The notes beneath the pieces are model-generated. The model saw only the letters and a program-made list of their open reading frames with translations, was not told the origin of the DNA and did not search any database. Below are positions 40,066 to 54,200 of a DNA stretch of 64,000 bases, piece by piece. Made by a program: the position numbers and the translations under genes. Position 1 is the stretch's first letter. Each line of letters begins with the position of its first letter. Origin of the DNA: Syngnathus acus (taxonomy: Eukaryota; Chordata; Actinopteri; Syngnathiformes; Syngnathidae); contig NC_051101.1 of assembly GCF_901709675.1 (NCBI RefSeq), positions 8,824,501-8,888,500 on the forward strand, given 5' to 3'.

Positions 40066-43000
40066 AACCAATGGGACAAATCCATGAAAAAAGTCCAAAC
40101 TCCATCGCTCTAATTTTAGTGAACAATTTTAATATTACGTCTTTCACCTGTGGGGTTGCAATGATACTTTCAAGAAGCGATCTGTAGCATTGACTGCAGC
40201 AAAAAAATTAAATAATAAACTTCAGCAGACCACAAAAAAGTTGAATGCTCACTGAAATGGAGTACGTCCAGGGCAGAGATTAGGTGAAAATTAACTCAAT
40301 ATTCTTCATGACAAGCCCGGGTTAAACAAATACAGCGCAGTGTTTTGACGACGCGAGAGCAAGCACACGCATTCAAAGTGATCCCATTTCCCTTATTCGC
40401 CAAATTTAAGATCCATTTATCACATTCACTTCTTTTCTCATGCCCTCATTTCTGTGGACTTTTCCCTCTCATTGTGCACCTATCAATTTCCCCCTCCAGA
40501 AGGATTCAACGGTTTCCTCCATGCCAGTTCCAGTCTGCCAAATTTAGCTTTCGACGCCCTTTTACTGGCAGTGCACCCATCACTGGATTAAGCTCACACT
40601 TCTTCTGGCAGATGAAGGGAGAAAACAAATGAAAGCATGTGTGTCTGCTTGGCTGTGTATTTCTATAGACTATTATTCTTTCAAGCTCCAGGTCATTGTT
40701 TGCATAAAATAAACACGGTTCTAGTCTTTCTCATTCAAAAGACAAACGCATTTTATTGGTTGCAAATGAAGGAGAGAGGTTAACTCGGAGACGGCTGCGG
40801 AAGTACAAAGTAAAGGAAAATAAGCAAACAACCAGCAAATAAGTTTACTGCGGAAAGAGGGCAACGCCAAATTACCACTTACAATTTGTTTTGTAAAACC
40901 AAATTAATATGTTGCAGCATCTACCGCAAGTGTGTGTGGTGTACTTGATGACAAAGCACGACATACCACGCAATTACTAACACCACCGACAATTGCGAGC
41001 CTTCCCCAAACTAATATTTATAATCTTTAAGAGACATCTGACCGTCAGATCTGTACTAATTTGAGCTGAAAGAAAGGCTCAAATTCAACTTTCCGGTCAT
41101 TGAATTGTTGTCACAATGAAAAATGAGCAAACAAATTTCAAGCTACTTGGACCAACAACAAAGTCCACAAATACAACATTGGGAAAAATGTTTCTCGCCA
41201 TCGTTTTAAGGATCAGCCGCACTATTTCTGCATTAAAAATATTCTTTAAAAATGTATTTCCCCGACTTCCATTAAATAATTTGCTCATTCCAAAGAAACA
41301 CATGCGCCTCCCACCCACTGTGCTGGGGTATATCCACCATTTTTTTCACCCACGGACTGCGTGTGCAGCACACGCCCACCCACGCACACTCCCCAATACA
41401 CACTTGCATGCAGACAGGCCGACGGGCAGGCCGTTTTTCGGCGCACAGCTAAGTGCCCAGTGCGGGAAAGCCCAGTGGCTTGCATTCCAGTGGCATACTG
41501 GTGAGAGAACAGGAAGCATGCTGCTGCTTCGCAGGCTGCTAACCTCTTTGTCATCTTTTCCAAGATAACCAGAGACTGCAGGAGAATAGCCCAATGGAAA
41601 ATACTTGCAGAGATAATAATGGAAAAAAAAGACAACAAAGAAACCAAATATGTGACTCAAGTTGTTACCTTGAATATGTCATTTTTAGACCAAGATTGTG
41701 GGTTGATGTAGAAATCTTTGTTGGAGCTTTTTGACTGCATTCAACTCAACGTGACTCCTGAAACGTCTTGGATGGCACTACTTTGCTGATAACAGATGGA
41801 TGATGCAAACCACTGCTGCTCGCTCATTCATCGAGCCAATTAGCGAGCACTGCTACTGTTCACGTGGTTTCCTTCCCGACAATCGTAGGTCAGCTCCGAT
41901 TCTAGTAATGGCTACAAAGATAATCTTTAACAGATAATTAGGTGTGGTGTCGTCAGAGTGTCAAATGTCCTACCCGTGGGAATTTTAATGAATGAAATCC
42001 CTTTTTGTATGATGTGTTGCTCTTGCTGTGTCGTTGCACAGCACACATGATTCAAAACTGTTCTAGCTGTGTTTTTTTTCTCATCTCGTGTGGGTTCTCT
42101 CATTGTTTGGAAGTCGGCCGACAATTTATTGCTGTGTGCCCCAGGCTTCAGGGTGATCCATCCATCAGAACTATGAAGTCGACATGTTTGGTTTTTTTTC
42201 CCAGTAAAAGAAGATGAAAGCACAGTAGATGCTTTTCTTCATCGGAAAGTTTTGTCCAGATTGGCAGGTGATGATAAATGTTTGTCAGGTCTGTAGTTGG
42301 AATGATTAGCCTGTGTCATCCAGAATGTACAGAGCATAAAAACACCTTCCAACTGTCACTCGTAACAGTTTCTGCAGCCAGCATGTCAGGTTACTTCATT
42401 TTGGCACAGTAACGTTCATGTCTGACCTTTTCCAACTTTAAAGAAAGCAAGAAAGTTATTTATACGGCCCGTTGGGGCATCTTAAGGGTAAAATATGAGG
42501 GTGATTTCCATTAAATTGCTATGTTTGACTTTTGACCCCATGGGGTCTTTTCCCCAGTTGATGTAAAGTTCTTAAAAAGAACATTTTGTATTTTCACAGC
42601 ATTGGGGGATTTTTCTGGTTGCCTGAGGGGAGCACTTAATACTTCAAATTTAAGAGAGTTATTTCATATTTACGTGTCAGATTAAAGGCATGCAGCCAAC
42701 CGACATTTCCTCCTTATTTAAGGGATGTCTTTTATTTTTACCCCGGTTATTTCATGAGAGTTTAACGAGGTAGCCAAGGGTGAGACCCTGTCGAGTGAGG
42801 TGTTAGCACAGTAGCTGCACAGTGCGGCCATCTTTACATTGGGCCTGTGCCACTGCGCAGTGTGGCCAGTGAGTAAGAATTTGTTTTGGTTGGTAAACAT
42901 GAAGCACAACTACATGCATTCAACCTCATGAAATGAACATACCAACAAGCAAGGAAGTAGGCTGCTCCCATTTATCTGTTGACTTTGCTTGGAAAAAAAA

Positions 43001-46000
43001 TAAAACATATAAAATACATCCTTTTAATGTAGCTGGAAACATGTTTGAGAGCAAATTTCCCAAGTTTATATAGGCATGTCTTTATATTAAAACTTCATTT
43101 AACTCTTAAATGCTAACTGTGTGGTGTTTCAAAGTAACAATTTGATGTGACACAGTGATGAAATTTCACTGTGCCATCTAACTTGTCTGTCTGCCTTCCA
43201 TTTATACTGATATCCATATATATCGTAATTTCTGGACTATAAACCGCACCTGAATATAAGCCGCAAAATCTTGTTTTGTTCATATACAAGCCGCACTGGA
43301 CTATAAGCCGCAGATGTTTTAAATGAAATCTCCTCATATCTATTATCTGTATCACCAAAACAAAATCCACTGAAGCACAGGAAAACTTGGCATTTACACC
43401 AAAAACTTTCTATAATGAGACCCGAATTTAAATTGTTGACTTTGAGGTAAATTTTCTAACCACCAGGCAACCGTTTCCCCCCGTCGGCCTGTTTTTCCAT
43501 CTTACTTGCAAAGGATTTGCAAATAAGTCGTGTCAAACTTGTTTTGACCAAAGACCACATCGTTGGTACGGTTGCCTCAAGGGGGATTGTTGTAACAGTG
43601 AAACAACACCAATAGTTAATGGCTCGGGGGGTGTAACAGTATGTGAAGTCACAGTTCAAGTCATAATTTGGTTTTTGGTTCAGCTGACATTCAAACAAAA
43701 TGCAAAACCAACTGCTTGCCTTTTTTGTAAACAGGAACAGATTTGAATGACATTTCAAATAAAACATCAACAAGCTAAATGTTTTCTATCTGAGAAAGCC
43801 CAATATAAACATTTCTTCTTCCTCCAAGGAAATGAAGGATGCAGACAAATTCGACAGAGAAAGAACAGTTTGAATGATTGAACTGTACCTGTAAAATATT
43901 TACTTTATTTTATTTTTTTAAAAGATGCCTCAGCGGTGTTTGTTTCTGGACTCGGCAAATAGCAACAGAGCAAGTAAGTTTTTACGTGAATACAGAATTT
44001 GCTATGTAATTGACACATCTCATTACATCATTGGAGAGATGAACTACTTTATTCTATAATTGAGGCCCACATTTTACAGCTATCCATTCCGATACGGGAC
44101 TAATTAAGCGAAGCTTTTTCACACTGAGCCTTGTTTCTGCGTACGCTGCTATGTGTCACGTCGGTCTTCATAAGCGCCGGAGAGTTTCCCCTAAATCATA
44201 TTCAGAAACCTCACAAGAGAAAACAAGGTGACCACATCAGCTGCCGTGGAAGTCCAGGGTTCCCTCTGTTGTTATTTCTTCTCTCAAGGCCACATATGAG
44301 TCACTGCTTGGACTGGCAAGACTTCCAACGGCGTGCGCAAGGTCTGTAGGAACACTCATCGCTCTTTTTCATGCCTGCGTCTCTGTTGCTTGTCTACTCC
44401 TTTCGTGTCCTTGCACTGTGTTCACATCACTCACTCCAAGTGACAATTTCTGCATCCGCCTCAGGCCTTTGTTGTTGTTGTTTTTCTCAGTGTTTTCTTT
44501 ACCACTTGTCTGTCGTAAATTCCATCTGAGAGGCCCCCGGTACTCTGACAACATAAAATATCCTTAAAAAAGAAATTGAGCTGAACCGCAAGGGTGGTGG
44601 AGAGACAAATATGAGAAGGTCAAGACAATGGTTGCTTTGCCTATACAACAACAGAGCAGAGGCCCACGTTTCCTGACAAACATTCACGCTAAGGTCATTC
44701 ATCTTGCTTCCCAGACTGCGTGGGCTCGTAGGAAAATGTACAACAGCACCTGGAACCTCAAAAGTTGTACAATTTTTAAATCGGGCCAAAATTAAGTGAA
44801 GACAATGCAGTATTATATTTGTCATTTCTAAGGTTGCTCAAATTGAAGTTCAGCAGAATCACAGAACAGCAAACAGGAATCGCCCAAATAAATACCTGAG
44901 TTGAATTTTAATATCCTGCCTGAATTAATACAACGTTGTGCAGATGTACTACAGTACACACAGCAGCTGTTAATAGCATGATGGCATCAGTCCCATCTTT
45001 GTCATTGTTTTGCTCTTAATGGAAGTTTCCAACACATGCCTACAACAATAGACAAAGAGAACAGTACTCACCAATGTCATCCATGACTTAAAGGATGTTG
45101 TGCTGACTTTTGAGTTTTGTAAGATGTCGACTCAACTTTTTTGAGGGGGGGGATTTAACATGAGACATAGATTTTGATTATTTTGGTGAGTTTCAAGTGT
45201 GAGAAACTGAAAGGGAAAAGTTGCAGACTCACAAAGATGAATCATCATACTATCGATGGCTATTGGGCAAGATGTAATATATTTTTGTGTTGATCGCCAT
45301 TTATCAACAATCTAAATAAAAAATCAAATATAAACCATGATTGATTTGGACGTTTTGCAATTCTACTAACGAGCAGGTGATTAAATGCAGAGACTATTTC
45401 TTTAAATAGCTGTTAAGAATGGTTATGGTTGGAAATTTCCATATGCAACATCATCAAGAAAATTATTGAATTGCAAACAATTTATGATACTTTTTCTTCA
45501 CATTTTTCACATTTCCTCCATAAAACTACCACTTTTTAATCATGCGCAACCGATTTACACGTTCAAATTATGTAGAATCAAATGAGCTTCTTTTTTTTCA
45601 GAGTAATGGTATGATGTTAGGAAAGAAACGTTTGTTATTTGGACTAATATGCAAAAGCTAATTTTTAGAGAAACAATATCAATCTTGGGCTATTATTATC
45701 AGACAGAGTATAAATAAGTACGTACATTTGCAAAGATGTAAAATTATAGCGCTTGGGGCAACTGTGAGTTTTTACATGTTAATCCCATTTTCAGGTCAGA
45801 CGAACAAATCAGGAAAAAAAACTGTAAGACGTCATTTAATAGCACACATCTAAGAAGAAACATTTTTTAACTAATGTTTCCAGTTCGAGTCCTGTAAGGA
45901 TACGATTACTTACTTACGTTTACCATAAATTTCAGTGAGCTTTGACATTTATACTTCAGCCACCTGGTAATGCTTTCATTCAATGGGAAGTAAACGTTTA

Positions 46001-47841
46001 TTGGCACCTTAGCAGAGTGTTTCATGATTTCACCGGTGACCTCAGCTCCTTAAGCAATCATTGGGTACCTCAAGATTAATAATAAAATTCTGAATTAAGT
46101 TTTTCCAATGCTGTGACAGTCAGATTCCACGTTTTCACTCTGCCAGCCACCTGCATCCACATCCAGCAAGTTCTCAATCCTGCCTCATAAATATATATAA
46201 AAAATGTTTTTTAAAGAAAATAATAATAAATAAATTCAATAAGTAAAAAAATAAATAAGTAAATAAATAATAATTCAGTGCTTAAGCCTTCCTCTCTAGT
46301 CATTTGGAATTATCAAGCTAAAATGTTTTCCTCCACTAAGTAGGTCACCCATCATGTCAATATGTAATAGTTATGGCTGGTTTTCTACAAATATACTACA
46401 GACAGATGCTATGTATCACTTGACCTCTGAATTAGCTACACATACCGATGACTAAAAAAAATAAATAAACACAATTTTGCAAGGTCACAGGTCTTGTTTC
46501 ATGACCGCCCGTGATCCATCGTGTAATAAGACCTCAGCTTTTGCTTTGAACCTTGATTAAAAGAGGATATGATTTAAATTGCTGCACTGATTGGATGTTT
46601 TTCTTGTAGTTTACTTAACATATTGAACCAGTGAATGGAATACAAGTTTCCAGCTCATAATATTCTTTGGAATTGTCAAAGGATTGTATCCAGGAAAATA
46701 AAGGATAAACATCAGAAATCATCACAACAAATTCCCTGACTCAGTTAAAATAATAGGACTATATAATTCTAATTAATACATTTGGGATACATCCATTCTA
46801 ACCAACCCCAGTTGAAGGTATAAGAGCGTTGCTGAGTACTTTTTCAGTGTACTTCACAGTAAAGTGGAATCTTCAGTTGTTGACAGCAAACACTGTCTCT
46901 GGAAATTAGTTCAATTACTCAACACTGTGATGTGTCATGGACCTGCTTGCTGCGTATGTTTAACTGTGTCTGTGGTTACTCTCCCAAAACATCTATTTTC
47001 TATGACTAACAGCTAATAGCATGAATGAAGAAGACATAATAAATCTTGTACATAGGCATTGCTTTCTGTGGATTTTACCACACACTTCAAAATACACCAA
47101 ATTGTTCCACTTGTTGTCTTACCACATTGTTTTTCAGGTCCACTTGACCTCAATGCACACAAATTACCACACCAGAAGAGCGATGAATTACGAATTAATC
47201 CACGGATAATTCTTTTGATCAGAGTGCATTCATTGAAACGTTCTTATAATGACAGAGCCACGTCATTATTGCAAAAGAATACGAGCACCACATTGAAAAT
47301 AAAGAGCAAACGTAAAAATATACAAAATAAATGTATTTTGCATAAAAGTTGTAACATTTGTATAGCCACGTCTGTGTAATTTTATGGAAATATAAAATAT
47401 ATGTATATTACTGTACTTGCCACACGTGTATGGTGGTAATAAAATAAAATTACTTTTTTCAGCCATGTAGCCCATGTAGAGATATTTTAAGTTAAATATC
47501 ACTTTATTGCTTGTGGTAGTCTCAAAAAGCAACATTTCATTTCTTTTTCCTTACTTTATTTCATAGCTAACACACAGAGGAAATATTTTCCTACTTGATT
47601 ATAGCAACCTCATTCTTCATTTCTTATTTCTTCTTTGTCACATATCTATCTGTCACTCATTGCCCTGTGACATTATGGGGCGGAGGGTGATTCCAGGCAA
47701 ACAAAATATTTCTGACAAAATATTTTATTTTCTTAGAAAAAATGCTTTTATGTTCTGTAAATGCATAAATGAAAACATAATTGAGCCATAAATTCAAAGA
47801 CATCCTCTCATGATCACGAAATGTTGCGCTTCACTTATAGT

Positions 47842-47844
<3 letters not shown>
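40066..47844. other. Gene-free interval upstream of tnfrsf11b
   Basis: No recognisable gene. Opposed open frames at 41116-41568 and 41285-41660 lack any family match. A MITE-related fragment is at 43223-43313. The rest is AT-rich unique-looking sequence. Confidence 0.5.
43223..43313. mobile_element. MITE-like fragment related to the element at 1999-2172
   Basis: ATCGTAATTTCTGGACTATA, then repeated AAGCCGC motifs (GAATATAAGCCGC, ACAAGCCGC, CTATAAGCCGC). It shares the GTAATTT-GGACTATAA end with the intact copy but is diverged and has only one clear end. Confidence 0.6.
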
Positions 47845-47898
<54 letters not shown>

Positions 47899-48061
47899 TC
47901 TCTCCCTCTGCTTCTCTCCTTGTCATGCACGACTTGGCGTAGTCTGTGCAAGGGGGAGACACTCAGTGGGTGGGCAATGTGCTCTCTCTCACTCTCTTTC
48001 TCAGTCTCTCTCCCTCTCTCTCTCTCTTTCATGCTCTCTGACTTGCTCTCTAACACACTTA

Positions 48062-48100
<39 letters not shown>
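47845..48100. repeat. CT-rich microsatellite block upstream of tnfrsf11b
   Basis: Two (CT)n runs (47845-47910 and 48064-48100) and a CT-rich middle part (about 47985-48055) are separated by about 75 bases of normal sequence. The last run ends 8 bases before the TATA box. Confidence 0.95.
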
Positions 48101-48101
<1 letters not shown>

Positions 48102-48107
48102 CTCTGG

Positions 48108-48115
48108 TATAAGAG
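48108..48115 (+). promoter_or_regulatory. TATA box of tnfrsf11b
   Basis: TATAAGAG lies 87 bases upstream of the chosen ATG. A start site about 30 bases downstream (near 48138-48142) would give a leader of about 55 bases. Confidence 0.6.
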
Positions 48116-48194
48116 CACATTTGTGATGGAGTCCACATTAGTTCACTTTTATGCTGTGGAGATGAGCGCTTGGATAGCAAGCTCCAACCCGGCC

Positions 48195-48209
48195 ATGAAA
48201 CTTATTTTG
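48195..48209 (+). CDS. tnfrsf11b: tnfrsf11b exon 1: five-codon signal-peptide exon
   Basis: ATGAAACTTATTTTG then GTAAGT. The exon is phase 0, and its five residues continue directly into [10 protein letters not shown] of exon 2. Human exon 1 likewise encodes only the first part of the signal peptide. The ATG has G at -3. The model rests on the signal peptide, TATA spacing and splice consensus, since the exon is too short for homology. Confidence 0.78.
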
Positions 48210-51200
48210 GTAAGTTGTATTTTGATTCTGGAGAACGATGATATTTAATTAGGGTGCGTGTGTATGTGTGTGTTCATTAGGCTGTGGTTTTGTGGCTGCT
48301 TTAATTTCCAAGATGTGACTTTGCTTTGCTGTTAGTCATTTCTCATTTGTGCACCCTCTCCATGGCTATAAAAGAGTATTTGTTTAAAAACATGCAAAAG
48401 GAATGTTCAGTCTCAATGTTTACGAGCAGGGAAATTAGTCTTGATGATGACAACGTAACAGAAATGCAATGTGAAAGAAATTGCGGTTAATTTAGTGATA
48501 AATATTGCATCATACTGTATTGCTGATAAAGTGGCTTCAGGTTCCAGTGTTGTTTTCATCCAATGTCGTTTGCACTGCAATGCGTTTTTCGTACTGTAAT
48601 GCGTTTTTCATGAAGATGCTTATCAGAGCAGTTAAATCTTCTAAAAGCATTCCTGCAAGCACCAAATGTTGTCTTGCAAATGTTTCCAATATAACCTGTT
48701 CATTTTCAAGCCAATGTATGGAATTGCTCTTAGAGCCAATGCGTTGAAGGATTCCTGCAGAGCAGTGCATCACATATCTGAGTATCTTTGAGATGACAAT
48801 AGTATTGACGTGCTTTTGCATTATTCCGACATTCAGTCAGACAACTGTCATATTTAGCCAACTAATGAGTCAGTCTTCTTACTGCTTTCAACATCCGGCT
48901 AATTAGCCAAAGGCCTCCTTTGGGAATCTCTCATATTTGCAATCCTGCTTCCAAGCCAAGCAGCCGCTCAGTCCGTCATTGAGCAACTCCTGTCCGAGTC
49001 GAACAAATGGTCTGCAGTCTTGTCCAGAGAAGTTGTTGCGGTTTCAGGCGGTGAATGTACCTCGTGCACCTGTGACCTGTGTGCACTTTCACTTCCCGCC
49101 GCGTCCCCAGCACATGTGGCTGCAATCTGTCTTCTGTCTTCAAACGCATGCTCCTTTTGGATGATATCATTGGAAGACATCAACATGAAATCGCATGCAA
49201 TCTTTTTGAGGCACATGAGGACAGATCAACGGGCAAGCTTTGTATGACTGACACACAAATGTGAATGTTTACTTCACGTCTCTACGGGTTCTTATAAAGG
49301 CAAGGTTTTATCACTTTAAAAATGTTGTTTGCCTCTTTTTACTATCCAACTGTCTGTCCGTGCTAACTCTTAATCTGTTATCAGTATCGGTAATCTATCC
49401 TTTCATCCACCAATCTGTCAGTCCATTCAACAATCCGCCTCCTGTATTTATCCATTCGTCCGTCTATCTTTCTGTCTTCCCATCCGTCTGTCTGTCCACC
49501 TATCCATCCCTTCATCCATCCATCCATCCATCCATCCATCCATCCATCCATCCATCCATCCATCCATCCATCCATCCATCCACCCACCCAAATCCATCCA
49601 TCATCCTTCCAGCCATCCTTCCAGAACATTCTTCTAGCCATCTATGCGTCCATCTGTCCTTCCAACAATCTGTTCGTCATCCACCATTATCACCATTCAT
49701 TTTTCTATTATCCCTTAATCCACCCAACTATCAATATATCAATCATTCTTCTCATCCACTCTGCTCTTCATCTGTTATTATTACTTATTATAATTCATGA
49801 TAATTATTGCTAGTGTTCAGTATTTGGTTTCCAAGTTGGAATCTCATTTGACACCCAAGTCTGCAATCACCTATTCACATTTTAATCCCCTTACGCTAAT
49901 GTCCAATATCACCATCTGTTATCGCTTCCTTCTTTATTTTAACGCCCTCTCTCCTCTTTCTTCTTGCATCTGTCCGTTGGTATGACCTGCACCAACTTCC
50001 CCAAATGTGCGAGTACTGTATTCCATTGTAGCAGTTTATCATGGAAAAGGCGGGTATTGGGTGGGAAGTAACCTTGTCAAACTGATTTCATTCTTTTGAA
50101 AACCTTGTGAGGAGTGATAGGGAGGCCCTGCCAAGGGTCTGTGAATGACCAAGGTGTTTTACACAAATAAACATTTACCTTTGTAAGTTAGGGACTGCAC
50201 ACCTAACTTCCTCTTTTGCATCAACAGTAGAGCAGATAACAGAAGTTTGCATGTATGGACTGCAACTGAGGGGGGCAGGGTGTAGGTGTCTTTATTTTAG
50301 GAGTTTGTGGAGGATATGTGGTCAAGAGACAAAGAGAAGTGTGAGGGGGGTATGCAAAAGGCATGCGGCTATTTGAATCAATATCCCACTCTGGCCTTCA
50401 TTTTTGTTTCATCTTATTTCCGCATGCATTGCGTTAAAACGGTTTGACTCATGCAAATGTGGTGAACAATTATCGCACAGAGGACCCATTGTGTATTTTG
50501 TACAGGGAGTAGAAGACATGGCTTAAACACATCACGCACAAATGTTTGCATGTGTTGAACAAATGCTTTTTTTTCCTGTGGTTTTGAATACAGAATATGT
50601 ATTTCATTTTTAATATCACTTAATGTCACTTTTTTTGATTTTCGTAACCGGATACTTTTCAAAAGTAGGGTATCGAATGGATAAAATGTGAGTGAGCTCT
50701 CAACTGAAGAAAGTTATGTTATAATTTAAAATTTCTGTTTTATTGGTAAACAAAATCCATCTTAAAAATATGAGATGCTTTGTTCAGCTATGATTGATGA
50801 GCAACCAGTGAAAACACTGTGTTAAATTGTATCAATTGAGCAATGACCCAATGTGTCATGATGTAAAGCAACATGGAAGAATAACCCCCCCTCTGTCTCT
50901 CTGACCCTGAAAAAAAAAATCACGGAAAACACTCACACATACGAGCACAGATCTGGAATCCCCCTTCGGACCACCTGTGTTTTTCAGTTAACCATGTGCC
51001 TGGTGCACGAGCTGGTGTTGTGGCTTTGGTGCTGCAGCCACCAATTGCAGGATGACCTCAGACAAACCTAACTCACATTCTCTTATTTCACGTCAACCAT
51101 CTCTTTCCTGTGGAACTCTAAAAATATGAATATGCTATTTTAGATATGTTAGCGAATTGATTATGGACTCTACGAGCTCTTTGTTTGTAGACGGCGTGGC

Positions 51201-54200
51201 TGCACTCGAGCGTAAAAATGGCCTTATCCTGATTTTCATGCAGTTGCAAGTCCCATTTTGCCTGTTGGGGAAATTGCTAGACTGTTCTACGCCAATGTAG
51301 ACACTGTAAGCGTGCTTCCTTTTATTTGCTCCTGGCGCACTTGACAATTTGGTGGCTGAAAGTAGTCCAAACTTTCAAACTTGCCTTCTGGAAGCACGTC
51401 TAACTGTCGATCAATATAGTGTAACGTGCGTGATTTTGGTGAATTTGGGAGCACAGGCAGACAGATTCTACACTTTACGGATTTACGGTGGCTGTCGTCG
51501 TATTTTATTCATAAATATGACAACAGCGTGTGTCAAACCCTCTTAAATAGGTATAGGCGAGTACCTGTGCTGATACCAGCGTTATTTCTAAGTATCGGTA
51601 CTTGCGACGTGGGTGTTTTACAAATTATAAATGCGAAGGGTAGAAAATAACTTTTAATTTCATGCAATTTTAAGAAATATTTCGACATTGGGATTATATA
51701 GTATGCTTCTTTCTTGAAAACAATGTCATCGTTTTGGGGGGAATTTTATGCACTAATGGTATCAGTACTTGGTATCGGCACAATCACGTAATCGTAGTTA
51801 TCGGTCTGAAAGTAACTGCTATCGAACATTCCTACGCTTATCCCCTTACTATGTTTTGAAAATCCATCCTCCTCAGCCATTGACTGGGGGTGGGGGTGTA
51901 AAACGATTGATAAAATAAAACACACGTGTTTTGTCAATGTGTTCTTCTGCCATGTTAAGAAGACCCCTGTGCCTCCCACACACATACGTCTCACTTGAAG
52001 GGGATAAGAGAAGCTGCTTTAATTGGCGACAAAACGAGTTGGCTGTTTTGAACTGCGCTAAGCTTCATTCATCAGCAAACATACCAATACTTAGTCTGAC
52101 CAAACTCTGCATCGAATTTGAGCCGGTCATAAAAATATGTGCTTTATGACTGACATGGATGGAATCAGCCTTTTGAGCTAAAGTCAGCTAGGATACGGTC
52201 CAGGAGACCCCAACATGGACAAAATAATATATAAAATAAAATACAATATTCAATCTTTATTTATATAGCGCTTTTGCAACAATGGATGAATAAAACTCAA
52301 CTGACTTTGGTATTTCATTTACATCTTTTCTCACATTTCAAATAATGTCTAGCAGACATGAGATAGGTGCACGCAAAGTACATTCAAATGAAACTGCAAG
52401 ATGATCTTCACTTGCGAATGATGTAAATTTGGCTGCTGCGGAGAGGGCACTTGAAGACTGCCTTCCACCCCCCGCTAAACTGACTTTCATATACTGTGTT
52501 GAACTAGTCAGGGAGCCACCAAGCACACTGTGGCAAGTGTGGCGTGTAATGAATCGGCATGTTTTCTTTGCTTTTAAAAAACCTAATTTGCTGTTTTTTT
52601 TTGCGGTCTATGCCCAAACCACTTGTTCTCAATTGGAAAAATTGAGTGTAACACAATGTGGGTTTTTCGTTTAATGCTACATAGCAAGCAGAATAAAATG
52701 GAGGAACATTTTATGCTTCTAGCTGATATATTTTTCCTGAGCAAAGTACTTTAATGGAGATGGAGGTTTTTCATTAAGTGGAGTGCCCAGTCATGATACT
52801 GAGAGCAAAACTAACATCCTTGAACTTTTACTGTTTATACTGCTGTCTCAACATCATTTTGATTTAAATCAAATGGCGTCCTCCTTTTTATCCTCTGATT
52901 TCCAACTCCACTTCAATACCTTCATCAATCCTTTCCTCCCATCTGGCCGTGCTCCCTTTACTCCATTTATCTCACTGACAGTGTAATTATGGATGTCAGT
53001 GGGATCTCGCTGCCGTGTAATTTGGTTTGCCTTGAATGATGTCATCAAATAGTGTCTTCAAAGGGGTTGCAAAGTTCAGTAACTCTTAATTGCTGATAAA
53101 CATGTAGACACATGCCACAGGGCATAATGGAGGACAACCATTCTTCAAAACAGGAGCACTCATGGTGGGTTCATCCAGGAAGCATTAAAACATAACACCA
53201 GACATTGTGGACTCAATGAATGAATATTGCTTCATACAGTTTGGGGCAAGTCATTTTTGGTTCTATGATTGCGCCTATGCAGTCAACCCATGAAGTTATG
53301 CTTGGATGAGTTTGGTTGGACTTATCAAACACCTTTGGCAACTAAAATCCCCAGCTAGATACTAAAAAATGTAAAAAAAATAATAATATGACATTATACT
53401 GTATATTACTAGTCCGATGCATTAGAAATAAAAAAGCATATTACATCACAATTGCAATGTTGAGTGATAGAAATCCTACACATTAAAATCAGTCAGCCCT
53501 AAGTAAAAAAAAAAAAAAGACATCTAAGGACAGTGAAAACATGCTAACTTCCCACCAACATTTAAAACCCCAAGCCTCAAGATGTGAGGCAGATTTACTA
53601 ACCACAATCCACTGCGTGCCTTCTGAGATGACATGAATATAATATTAACAGACGTCTATTAGGAATGATTTTCATTACTGCCATAGTGTTTGCCAAGGTG
53701 GTGAAGCTGTAATACCCTCATGCAAAATAACTCCATCCTGAAAGCAAATTTATGCAGAAGTAATGGCCAGGGGTCTCAATGCTGTTCTCCCTATCATGCC
53801 CCTTCTCTGCTGCTCCCAAGTGGTCGGATACAGTTCTGCATGTTTGCTCACCAAATGTTTAAGTTACCAGTCCACATGGCTTTCATCATACCCTTATAAC
53901 TAAACCAGTGAAGGATTCAATTAAACGATTCATTTTTTTTCAACATGTCTCAAAATGGATTACTCAAATCCTATCATTGCCATTTCATCTTAACATTTCC
54001 CGGAATGCATGCGCTGTCTTCCATCTCTGTTCCGTGCATCGTGCCTGTTCTGTCACTGTGACTGGACTCAGTCCAATGAGCGCTGTGTGAAACTTGACAA
54101 AATCAGCGCGACCGTGACCATTTCCACATGTGCTCGTGAGCACATGCCAGTGAACTCAGTGTGACTTATTGATGTGACGGCTGTAACTGTAACCAGATTA

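Noticed and set aside
41116-41660. Opposed 150- and 120-codon frames
   Set aside because: No family resemblance; the GC-richer patch keeps both strands open by chance.
47810-48126. LSLSLS-rich frames upstream of tnfrsf11b
   Set aside because: Translations of CT tracts.
49261-49800. 179-codon frame rich in HPSI repeats
   Set aside because: Translation of the CATC microsatellite zone; no gene features.
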